From: Nitrospirota bacterium
GTDB lineage: Bacteria; Nitrospirota; Nitrospiria; Nitrospirales; Nitrospiraceae
Direction: 5' to 3'
NCBI GenBank assembly: GCA_016207025.1
Contig: JACQQM010000159.1
Coordinates: forward strand, 1 to 41,340
Length of the DNA: 41,340 nucleotides
Part shown: positions 32,140 to 38,647 of the stretch, piece by piece
Position numbering within the stretch: the stretch's first letter is position 1
Layout: every line of letters begins with the position of its first letter
Made by a program: the position numbers and the translations under genes
Notes under the pieces: model-generated
The model's database searches: none
The model's input: only the letters and a program-made list of their open reading frames with translations
What the model was told of the DNA's origin: nothing

Positions 32140-32167
32140 GTCAATGGTCAACCGTCAACGATTCACG
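32140..32167 (+). repeat. Heptad array E6, one arm only (moaB-mrp spacer)
   Basis: Four 7-mers in register: GTCAATG, GTCAACC, GTCAACG, ATTCACG, starting 9 bases after the moaB stop. No complementary right arm was found; only CACG/CGTG can pair nearby. The next gene keeps a perfect AGGAGG, consistent with the missing right arm. Confidence 0.65.
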
Positions 32168-32202
32168 AAGAACGTGTCAGCGAGCGAAACACAGGAGGCA
32201 TC

Positions 32203-33156
32203 ATGCCGGGCGAATTGAAGGTCATCCAGCATCCGGGGTCCGGCAGCGGCGGCGATGCCTGTACCTATATGTGGGCCTGCGCCATTTGCGACGAGAACGA
32301 GACCTGCCAGAAGGACAAGGAGGGGCACAGTCGCTGGCTGGTCGCGAAACGGATGGAGCGGATCGAGCACAAGGTCCTGATCATGAGCAACAAGGGCGGG
32401 GTGGGGAAGAGCACCGTGACCACGAACCTCGCCGTGAGCCTGGCGCTGAAGGGGTACGAGGTGGGCATCTGCGACATGGATATCCACGGCCCCAACATTC
32501 CCAAGATGGTCGGGGCGGAAGGCCAGAAACTCAAGATCAGCACCACCGGCGGGATCATTCCCCACCAGGCCTACAATCTCAAGATCGCCTCGATGTCCTT
32601 CCTCCTCCAGAATTCGGACGATCCCATCATCTGGCGCGACGCTTACAAGTACGAATTCATTAACCAATTGCTGGGCGGTGTGGAATGGAATGACCTGAAT
32701 TTCCTGCTGGTGGATCTGCCGCCAGGGACCGGCAACGAGTCGGTGACCACGATTGATCTGATCCCCAACGTGAGCGGAGTCGTGATCGTTACCACGCCGC
32801 AGGAAGTGGCGCTCCTGGACTCACGCAAGTCGGTGTCCTTCGCGAAGGACAGTGAGATTCCGATCATCGGCATCGTGGAAAACATGAGTGGCCTGGACTG
32901 CCCGCATTGCGGCCAGCATATCGAGGTGTTCAGGAAAGGCGGCGGCGAGACCTCCGCGGCGGATATGGGCGTGCCCTTCCTGGGCCGGATCCCGCTGGAC
33001 CCCGAGGTGGTGACGCAGAGCGATGCGGGCGAGCCGTTCGCGATGTTCTATTCCGACACTCCCACCGCCGAAGCGTTCCACTCCATTGCCAACAAGGTGG
33101 ACCAGTTCTGCAAGAAGAGCGGCTCGCTGCTGCGGATAGCTCCAAAGCGGCACTAA
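32203..33156 (+). CDS. Mrp/Nbp35-type Fe-S cluster carrier ATPase with N-terminal Cys cluster
   Basis: A 317-residue P-loop ATPase that assembles and transfers [4Fe-4S] clusters. The deviant Walker A is SNKGGVGKST (62-71), followed by CDMDIHGPN and the family motif VDLPPGTGN. The bridging cluster ligands CPHC lie in the C-terminal third (SGLDCPHCGQHIEVF). It also has four N-terminal cysteines, C20, C26, C29 and C35 (CX5CX2CX5C), resembling the N-terminal cluster of eukaryotic Nbp35. Most bacterial Mrp proteins instead have a DUF59 domain there. AGGAGG lies 6 bases before ATG 32203. The context (tatC, moco genes) suggests it serves a molybdo-Fe-S enzyme. Confidence 0.9.
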   Translation: MPGELKVIQHPGSGSGGDACTYMWACAICDENETCQKDKEGHSRWLVAKRMERIEHKVLIMSNKGGVGKSTVTTNLAVSLALKGYEVGICDMDIHGPNIPKMVGAEGQKLKISTTGGIIPHQAYNLKIASMSFLLQNSDDPIIWRDAYKYEFINQLLGGVEWNDLNFLLVDLPPGTGNESVTTIDLIPNVSGVVIVTTPQEVALLDSRKSVSFAKDSEIPIIGIVENMSGLDCPHCGQHIEVFRKGGGETSAADMGVPFLGRIPLDPEVVTQSDAGEPFAMFYSDTPTAEAFHSIANKVDQFCKKSGSLLRIAPKRH

Positions 33157-33161
33157 CAAAA

Positions 33162-33238
33162 GGCATGGGCTATAGGCGATGGGCTATAGGTAGGGCATTC
33201 TGACCTCTCGCCTCTAGCCCCTGGCCTTTCGCCTGGCA
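33162..33238. repeat. Heptad inverted element E7 (mrp-moeA spacer)
   Basis: The left arm (33162-33196) reads GGCATGG, GCTATAG, GCGATGG, GCTATAG, GTAGGGC. The right arm (33204-33238) reads CCTCTCG, CCTCTAG, CCCCTGG, CCTTTCG, CCTGGCA. The end of the right arm supplies the GGCAGG that serves as ribosome binding site for moeA. Confidence 0.8.
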
Positions 33239-33247
33239 GGTAAGACC

Positions 33248-34483
33248 ATGGAAGGACTCACCCTTCTTCATGACGCGCAGAAAACGGTCCTGGCGGCCGC
33301 CCTGCCGCTGGGGCTCGAGAAAATCGGGCTGCTCGAGGCGCTGGGCCGCGTGCTGGGCGAGGACATCATCGCATCCCGGGACAACCCGCCGTGGGACAAC
33401 TCGGCCATGGACGGCTTCGCGGTGCGCTGGGAAGACATCAAGCAGGAGCATGCGATCACGAAGCCGGTCGTGCTCAAAGTGATCGAAGACGTGCCGGCCG
33501 GCAAGGTGGCGACGAAAATGGTCGGCTGCGGCCAGGCGATCCGGATCATGACCGGCGCGCCCATCCCCAAGGGGGCCGATACGGTCGTGAAAGTGGAGGA
33601 GACCGAGCCCGCCGAGGACTCAGTCCGGATCTTCAAGCAAGTGGAGCGCGGGGCGAACATCCGCCCGCAAGGCGAAGACGTCAAGAAGGGCGACTGCATC
33701 ATCGCCAAGGGCACGCAACTCCGACCGGCCGAGGTCGGGATGCTGGCCATTCTCGCCAAGTCCTTTGTGTTGGTGTATCAACGGCCCCGGGTGGCGATTC
33801 TCTCCACCGGTGATGAGCTGGCTGATTTAGATGAGCGCTTCGACGAGACCAAGATCGTCAACTCCAACAGCTACGGAATTGCGGCGGCGGTCCAGGAAAC
33901 CGGCGGCATTCCCATGCTGCTCGGGATCGCCAAGGACCAGCCGGCGGCCTTGAAGGAGAAGATCGCGCACGGCCTGAATGCCGATATCCTGGTGCTGTCC
34001 GGGGGCGTCTCGATGGGCGATTACGATTTCACCAAGGCGGTGTTCAAGGAGCTGGGCGCGGAGATGAATTTCTGGAAGCTGGCGATCCGGCCGGGGCAAC
34101 CGCTGGCGTTCGGGAAGATCAAAGGCAAGCTGGCCTTCGGGCTGCCGGGCAATCCGGTCTCCTCCATGGTGACGTTCGAGCAGTTGGTGCGGCCGGCGCT
34201 GCTCAAGATGTCGGGCCACCGGAGCTACGGGCGTCCGGTGGTGCAGGCCGTGTTCCAGGAGAAGTTCTCGAAGCGTCCGGACCGGCGGCATTTCCTGCGT
34301 GGGATCTTGAGCATGGACAACGGCGTGCTGAAAGTCCGGACAACGGGCGATCAGGGGTCGGGGATCCTGACCTCGATGGTGAAAGCGAACGGCCTGATCG
34401 ATGTGCCGGAAGAGGTCGAGCGGCTGAACCCCGGGGACACCGTGAACGTGCAGGTGCTTAGCAGCCAGTTCTGGGTCCATTAG
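33248..34483 (+). CDS. moeA: MoeA, molybdopterin molybdenumtransferase
   Basis: A 411-residue enzyme that inserts molybdate into adenylated molybdopterin. Motifs of all four MoeA domains are present: RDNPPWDNSAMDGFAV, MTGAPIPKGADTVVKVEE, AILSTGDEL with VLSGGVSMGDYDF, and FGLPGNPVSSMVTFEQLVRPAL. The C-terminal domain IV follows (HFLRGI through GSGILTSMVKANGLIDVPEE). The length is normal. A GGCAGG just upstream of the ATG is contributed by heptad element E7. mobB follows after 14 bases. It acts in the cytoplasm before Tat export of the finished enzyme. Confidence 0.96.
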   Translation: MEGLTLLHDAQKTVLAAALPLGLEKIGLLEALGRVLGEDIIASRDNPPWDNSAMDGFAVRWEDIKQEHAITKPVVLKVIEDVPAGKVATKMVGCGQAIRIMTGAPIPKGADTVVKVEETEPAEDSVRIFKQVERGANIRPQGEDVKKGDCIIAKGTQLRPAEVGMLAILAKSFVLVYQRPRVAILSTGDELADLDERFDETKIVNSNSYGIAAAVQETGGIPMLLGIAKDQPAALKEKIAHGLNADILVLSGGVSMGDYDFTKAVFKELGAEMNFWKLAIRPGQPLAFGKIKGKLAFGLPGNPVSSMVTFEQLVRPALLKMSGHRSYGRPVVQAVFQEKFSKRPDRRHFLRGILSMDNGVLKVRTTGDQGSGILTSMVKANGLIDVPEEVERLNPGDTVNVQVLSSQFWVH

Positions 34484-34497
34484 CTGAACCCGTTTGC

Positions 34498-35013
34498 ATG
34501 ACAAGGCCAATGCCAATTCCCATCCTCTGTTTTGTCGGACGGTCCAACAGTGGGAAGACCACGCTGATCGAGCGGGTCATTCCTGAACTCGTGCGAGCCG
34601 GGTACCGCGTGGCCACGATCAAGCATGCGGGCCACGGCTTCGACTTGGACACGGAAGGGAAGGATAGCTGGCGGCACAAGCGGGCCGGCGCCAGTGCCGT
34701 GATCGTGGTGTCGAAGGGCAGCCTGGCGATGTTCTCCGATGTGCCGGATCAGATCAAGGTGGAAGAGCTGCGGGACCGGTTTATCGACCACGAGTTCGAC
34801 CTGATCATCGCTGAAGGCTGGAGGAGCGAGGGGTACCCGAAGATCGTCGTCCTTCGGGACCATGTCGGTGAGGTACCGGTGTCACTGGATAGCCTTTTGG
34901 CGGTCGTGTCCAACAAGCCGGTGGACCTCGGCGTGCCCTGCCTGAACCCGGACGACATTCAGGGGGTCAGCGAGCTGATCACCCGCCATTTTCCGAAACG
35001 CCCCGAGGCATGA
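34498..35013 (+). CDS. mobB: MobB, molybdopterin-guanine dinucleotide biosynthesis adapter
   Basis: A 171-residue GTP-binding protein that assists MobA in making the bis-MGD form of the cofactor. The P-loop is FVGRSNSGKTTLIERVI, followed by the family motifs TIKHAGHGFDLDTEGKDSWRHKRAG and LIIAEGWRSEGYPKIVVLR. bis-MGD is the cofactor of DMSO-reductase-family enzymes, including nitrate reductases and nitrite oxidoreductase. No mobA lies beside it. The stop overlaps the ATG of the multihaem cytochrome (ATGA). Confidence 0.94.
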   Translation: MTRPMPIPILCFVGRSNSGKTTLIERVIPELVRAGYRVATIKHAGHGFDLDTEGKDSWRHKRAGASAVIVVSKGSLAMFSDVPDQIKVEELRDRFIDHEFDLIIAEGWRSEGYPKIVVLRDHVGEVPVSLDSLLAVVSNKPVDLGVPCLNPDDIQGVSELITRHFPKRPEA

Positions 35014-35720
35014 TCCGCAGGCCCCAGGCCCTCGTCATCGGGGCGATCATCGCCGGCGCAGTGGCCCTGGGCGGAGTCGCCATCCCGCTGACCAGCCATC
35101 CAAAGTTCTGCGCAAGCTGCCATAACATCCGCCCGTCCTACGAAAGCTGGGTTGTCTCCTCGCACAAGGACGTCACCTGCGTGGCCTGCCATGTCCGGCC
35201 CGGCGTCGAGGGGTGGCTCCACGACAAAGCCTGGGCCGGTACCAAGGACGTGGCGATCTATCTCTTCGGCACCCCCACCGATGCGCACAATCTGAAGACG
35301 AGCGTGACGACCGAGGTCTGCATAAGCTGTCACCGAGCCATCTTCCGCGTGTCCGAAGTCGCCGTCCGCGATCTCCCTTTGCCGGTGAAGGATGTCGGAT
35401 TGATCATGAGCCACCGCAAGCACATGGAGGCCTTCGCCAAGCGGGCCAAAGGGGAGGGCTGTACCACCTGTCACTCACAAGTGGTGCACGGGAAGCCGAT
35501 CAAGGGCTATCCGATCGTGATCCCGCGGGGGCATGTGAAGGATGACAGCAAACCGTGGTATCCCGACCACCCGGAAGGTTCCTATCTTCGCACCAGAGCC
35601 CTGGCCGATTGCTTCCGCTGTCACGATGGGAAGAGCACGCATGAGGGGAAAGTCCTCAGCAAACGCTGCGAGACCTGTCACCTGCCGGAAAAAATCCAAG
35701 AGTCGTTCCTATTCCAGTAA
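35010..35720 (+). CDS. NapC/NirT-like membrane-anchored hexaheme cytochrome c
   Basis: A 236-residue quinol-oxidising-type cytochrome. One N-terminal span (about residues 8-26) anchors it. Six CXXCH motifs are present: CASCH (34-38), CVACH (57-61), CISCH, CTTCH, CFRCH and CETCH. NapC/NrfH proteins usually have four haems, so two are extra at the C-terminus. The first segment (FCASCHNIRPSYESWVVSSHKDVTCVACHVRPG) is NapC/NirT-like. It probably passes electrons between the quinone pool and a periplasmic partner. It is translationally coupled to mobB, which ties it to a molybdoenzyme pathway. Confidence 0.88.
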   Translation: MIRRPQALVIGAIIAGAVALGGVAIPLTSHPKFCASCHNIRPSYESWVVSSHKDVTCVACHVRPGVEGWLHDKAWAGTKDVAIYLFGTPTDAHNLKTSVTTEVCISCHRAIFRVSEVAVRDLPLPVKDVGLIMSHRKHMEAFAKRAKGEGCTTCHSQVVHGKPIKGYPIVIPRGHVKDDSKPWYPDHPEGSYLRTRALADCFRCHDGKSTHEGKVLSKRCETCHLPEKIQESFLFQ

Positions 35721-35725
35721 TTCGC

Positions 35726-36454
35726 ATGCCTACTTCCATCGTTGAAGTCCGGAATCTGACGAAGCGGTTCGGCGAGTTTACCGCCGTGGACGGCGTCTCG
35801 TTCGAGATCCGCCAGGGAGAAATCCTCGGACTCTTAGGGCCGAACGGGGCCGGCAAGACCACCACCATTCAGATGCTGCTGGGCCTGATCACGCCGACCG
35901 CCGGGTCCATCCGCATGTTCGGCTTGGATCTGGCCACGCACCGCGAGACCATCCTGGGACAGATCAACTTCTCGTCCACCTATATCTCGATGCCGTACTC
36001 GCTCACCGTGGAGGAGAATCTCTGGGTCGTGGCCAAACTCTACGGGCTGACCAACATCCCGAGACACATTGATGAAGTCGTCAAGAAGCTGGAGATGGAG
36101 GAGTTTCGCAGCAAAGTCACCCGCAAACTGTCCTCCGGGCAGATGACCCGGCTCACGCTGGCCAAGGCGATTCTGACGGAACCGAAGGTGCTGTTCCTGG
36201 ACGAGCCCACGGCCAGCCTCGACCCGGACATTGCGCACAAGACGCGGCATCTCCTGAAGGAAGTGCGCCGGTCGGCGGGCTTGAGCATGCTGTACACCTC
36301 GCACAACATGCGGGAGATGGAAGAGATGTCCGACCGCATCATTTTTCTCCAGCGGGGCAAGATCGTGACGCAGGGCACGGCTCAGGAGATCATGGCGCGC
36401 TTCGGCCAGTCCGATCTGGAAGACGTCTTCCTCAAGATTGCACGGGAGAAGTAG
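35726..36454 (+). CDS. ABC transporter ATP-binding protein
   Basis: A 242-residue ATPase of the ABC-2 export type. The Walker A is GPNGAGKTTT (38-47), the signature LSSGQMTRLTLAKA, the Walker B VLFLDEPTASLDP and the H-loop TSHNM. The Q-loop lies around NFSSTYISMPYSLTVEEN. It pairs with the permease 6 bases downstream. Family members export drugs, polysaccharides or haem-related compounds; the substrate cannot be read here. Five bases separate it from the cytochrome gene, so it is likely in the same transcript. Confidence 0.93.
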   Translation: MPTSIVEVRNLTKRFGEFTAVDGVSFEIRQGEILGLLGPNGAGKTTTIQMLLGLITPTAGSIRMFGLDLATHRETILGQINFSSTYISMPYSLTVEENLWVVAKLYGLTNIPRHIDEVVKKLEMEEFRSKVTRKLSSGQMTRLTLAKAILTEPKVLFLDEPTASLDPDIAHKTRHLLKEVRRSAGLSMLYTSHNMREMEEMSDRIIFLQRGKIVTQGTAQEIMARFGQSDLEDVFLKIAREK

Positions 36455-36460
36455 CGTGTC

Positions 36461-37252
36461 ATGAAACTCCACCGCATCGTCGCCCTCATCACGCGCCACC
36501 TCTACCTGTACCGGCGCAGCCTGCCCCGGATGATGGAAATTTTCTACTGGCCGTTCCTTGACTTGGTGGTCTGGGGCTTCATCACGATCTACCTGATGCG
36601 GTTTCAGGGGCAACTGCCCGGCGTCGTCACCTTCTTTCTCGGGGCGCTGATCCTGTGGGACGTGCTGTTCCGCGCGCAGCAGGGGATCACGATTTCGTTC
36701 CTGGAGGAGATCTGGGCCAGAAATCTCATGAATCTCTTCGCCAGCCCGCTGAAGCCCAGCGAGTTCCTGGCGGCCACCATGGCCTTGAGCGTGTTCAAGG
36801 TGACCGCGGTCTCGATTGTGATGGTGGTCGCGGCCCTGGTGTTCTACTCCTACAACCTCTTCCTGATCGGCTTGTGGCTGATCCCCTTTGTCCTCAACCT
36901 GATCGTGGCCGGCTGGACGATCGGCGTGCTGACTACGTCGCTGATCATGCGGTTCGGGCAGGAAGCGGAGGTGCTGGCCTGGGGCATGGTGTTTCTGTTT
37001 CAGCCGATCTCCTGCGTGTTCTATCCCATCGAGGTGCTACCCCGGTGGTTGCAGGCGGTCGCTTGGGCGAATCCGGCTGCCCATGTGTTCGAAGGCATGC
37101 GGCTCGTGCTGAACCAGGCGGCGCTCCCGCTGATGCACCTGGCCTGGGCGACCGGGCTCAATCTCCTCTATCTTGCCCTCATGGTCGGCTGGTTCCACCA
37201 CACATTCAGTATCTGCAAGGAGCGGGGATTGTTGGTGCGCGTGGGGGAGTAA
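36461..37252 (+). CDS. ABC-2 type transporter permease
   Basis: A 263-residue membrane protein with six predicted spans (for example YWPFLDLVVWGFITIYLM, VSIVMVVAALVFYSYNLF, LGWAT-type last span). It carries the ABC-2 family loop SFLEEIWARNLMNLFASPLKPSEFLAA and the C-terminal motif SCVFYPIEVLPRWLQAVAWANPAAHVFEGMR. Together with the upstream ATPase it forms a complete two-gene exporter. It is the last gene of the plus-strand run that starts at degP. Repeat element R3 begins at the base after its stop codon. Confidence 0.92.
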   Translation: MKLHRIVALITRHLYLYRRSLPRMMEIFYWPFLDLVVWGFITIYLMRFQGQLPGVVTFFLGALILWDVLFRAQQGITISFLEEIWARNLMNLFASPLKPSEFLAATMALSVFKVTAVSIVMVVAALVFYSYNLFLIGLWLIPFVLNLIVAGWTIGVLTTSLIMRFGQEAEVLAWGMVFLFQPISCVFYPIEVLPRWLQAVAWANPAAHVFEGMRLVLNQAALPLMHLAWATGLNLLYLALMVGWFHHTFSICKERGLLVRVGE

Positions 37253-37430
37253 GGGTGTGCCAGGACTCTGCGCTCCTGTGCCTCTCGGAGTGACCCTTCC
37301 GGACTCTGCCTGGCGGAATCCTTCGGAAATTCCCTCGCAGACTCGGTCAGTTTCCGCATTCCTTCCCGGCAGAGTCTCGGTGGGTGCCCCGCTCCTCCGG
37401 CGAAGTTCGCTCTGAGCCCTGGCACATCCC
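37253..37430. repeat. Dispersed repeat R3, full copy with inverted ends
   Basis: It starts GGGTGTGCCAGGACTC (37253-37268) and ends GAGCCCTGGCACATCCC (37414-37430). These are inverted repeats with one mismatch and one extra base. The 178-bp unit abuts the permease stop. The right end plus AGCGAACTTC.CCG.AGGAGCG is found again at 41081-41120, and the left part at 19715-19809. No coding capacity. Confidence 0.72.
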
Positions 37431-37710
37431 GCTCGCACCAAATTTTGGAAGGGGAAGTTTAGAGAAGGCGGTCGGGCCTCGCTCGTTCTCCCGCCACGCA
37501 CATCAGCGCGGCATACCCCTCAAACTTTCTTGGGCTGCCGCCACCGAGGGCACGATGTTCGAATGTGTAAGCCGGCCATGCAGTCTGTGGCTTCCCCGCC
37601 ATAGATTTTCGCTGGTGAGTGAGCTAGACTCCCCCCGCCCAATCCTTACAATCTGCATGAACTCCTCCAAATGGTCCGCACTGGAAACTTGAAGAAAGAA
37701 GACAGTTAAG
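37431..37710. other. Spacer upstream of the toxin-like gene; no gene seen
   Basis: Together with the R3 element this makes a 458-bp gap without genes. The A/T content rises towards 37660. No clear promoter or hairpin was recognised. The toxin-like gene's ATG at 37711 has only a weak purine-rich stretch (AAGAAAGAAG) upstream. Confidence 0.5.
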
Positions 37711-38022
37711 ATGAACGACGTCCTTGTCCGCATCAAAAGAGCGGTCTTAGCCGGACGGTACGCCTTCAGCGAGAAGGCACGCTTAGAAATGGAGGTGGAC
37801 GGTCTGACGGAACTTGACGTGGCCGAGTCTATTCTCAACGCAGTAGCGATTTACAAGGCCATTCGTTCCACTAGTCGGTCTCGAAGCGGTAGGAAGGAAC
37901 GCCTGTAAGTCATTCAGAGCACTAACCTGACTGGACTTCCCATATACTCAAAGGGTAAGCTGGTGTCAGAAGCTGGATCCGAGACTTACTATTTTCTCGT
38001 TTCCTCCAAGAGAATCCTGTAG
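37711..38022 (+). pseudogene. Toxin-like protein (DUF4258/MqsA-partner type) interrupted by an in-frame TAA
   Basis: The frame reads 65 residues (MNDVLVRIKRAVLAGRYAFSE onward, ending SGRKERL), then TAA at 37906-37908. The same frame stays open for 37 more residues after it (VIQSTNLTGLPIYSKGK, then SETYYFLVSSKRIL) to TAG at 38020-38022. The downstream part is clearly protein-like: a beta-strand pair ending in YYFLVSSKR. A sense codon at 37906 (for example TAT or TAC, one base away) would restore a 103-residue protein that looks like the small toxin-like partner of YgiT-type zinc-finger antitoxins. Family assignment is tentative. The antitoxin gene begins 13 bases after the final stop. Confidence 0.65.
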
Positions 38023-38035
38023 AGGCTGCAGAGCC

Positions 38036-38245
38036 ATGATGAAGATCACAAGCTGTCCATCCTGCGGCAGCAAGAAAGTTAGAAGAGTTCGGCGCAACTG
38101 GACCGGCGAGTTCCAAGGCCAGACTTACACGGTGCCGGGGCTTGAATTCCACGAATGCCTGGATTGCAGCGAAAAGATATATGACCGCGAAGCCATGCGG
38201 AAGATTGAAGCGTACTCCCCAGCTTTTGCAAAGACCCACGCCTGA
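38036..38245 (+). CDS. YgiT/MqsA-type zinc-finger antitoxin-like protein
   Basis: A 69-residue protein with two CXXC knuckles, C7/C10 (CPSC) and C41/C44 (CLDC), spaced as in the N-terminal zinc domain of MqsA/YgiT antitoxins. A short helical C-terminus follows (YDREAMRKIEAYSPAF). The DNA-binding HTH domain of full MqsA is absent, as in the compact versions paired with small toxins. It starts ATGATG at 38036/38039. It appears intact although the gene in front has a stop codon, a pattern expected if the toxin was inactivated first. Confidence 0.75.
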   Translation: MMKITSCPSCGSKKVRRVRRNWTGEFQGQTYTVPGLEFHECLDCSEKIYDREAMRKIEAYSPAFAKTHA

Positions 38246-38353
38246 GGCGTCGTGAAGTCAACCGGGTCTAGTCCGTAACTCGTTAGCCTCTTCTTTGCTT
38301 GGCCTCGGAGTTTTTCCCGTTCACAGCGCCGCTCGAACGGGACTTCACACGAC

Positions 38354-38378
38354 CCCGGCCGCCTCACCGTCTCGGCGG
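38354..38378. repeat. Repeat R5 hairpin, copy 3 (compensated arms)
   Basis: A 25-base block CCCGGCCGCCTCACCG followed by TCTCGGCGG. Relative to copy 1 the arms changed from GCCGGC/GCCGGC to GCCGCC/GGCGGC, keeping the pairing. Confidence 0.6.
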
Positions 38379-38401
38379 CGCGCACAGACGTGGCGCCGGG
38401 C

Positions 38402-38428
38402 ACCTGTTGCTCTGCGGTTGCAACGGGT
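38402..38428. repeat. R2 hairpin, copy 3
   Basis: ACCTGTTGC (38402-38410) and GCAACGGGT (38420-38428) with a 9-nt loop starting TCT. One position is a T-G wobble relative to the perfect copies at 2929-2957 and 41012-41039. Confidence 0.7.
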
Positions 38429-38478
38429 GAATCATCGCGCCGTGCGCCCTCGTCCACCCACCTTCGGCGGGCCGCTCT

Positions 38479-38526
38479 GGTTCGGCAACGTCGGAGCGCA
38501 ACTCGGCTCTGATGCACGCTCCAGCA
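38479..38526 (-). repeat. Dispersed repeat R1, copy 2 (inverted)
   Basis: Its reverse complement matches 724-771 at 44 of 48 positions. Confidence 0.8.
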
Positions 38527-38647
38527 GCCCAGTTCTTCAGCTCGCCGGCACCAATTGAGAGAGGTAAGGAATTAACGGTAGGGGTGTGGTGGACTTGAGC
38601 ACAATATGAGCACAAACGGTGTTTGAGAAGCGTCGCGAGGTAACCCT

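Larger units (their letters stand above)
38246..38647. other. Gene-free repeat cluster
   Basis: About 400 bases without a supportable gene. It contains a 7-bp hairpin CCCGTTC/GAACGGG (38316-38341), repeat R5 copy 3 (38354-38378), an R2 hairpin (38402-38428) and repeat R1 in inverted orientation (38479-38526). Near the right edge, GAGCACAA is repeated directly 11 bases apart (38598-38616). Confidence 0.7.

Noticed and set aside
15069-33238. CRISPR array interpretation of the heptad spacers
   Set aside because: Units are 7-8 nt without spacers between them, vary from word to word, and no cas genes are present.
38364-38615. Minus-strand 83-aa frame containing ACIRAELRSDVAEP
   Set aside because: It is the translation of dispersed repeat R1 and neighbouring hairpins, not a gene.
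38590-38620. Direct repeat of GAGCACAA as an attachment site or remnant of an integrase end
   Set aside because: No integrase, tRNA or matching second site lies nearby; too short to support.
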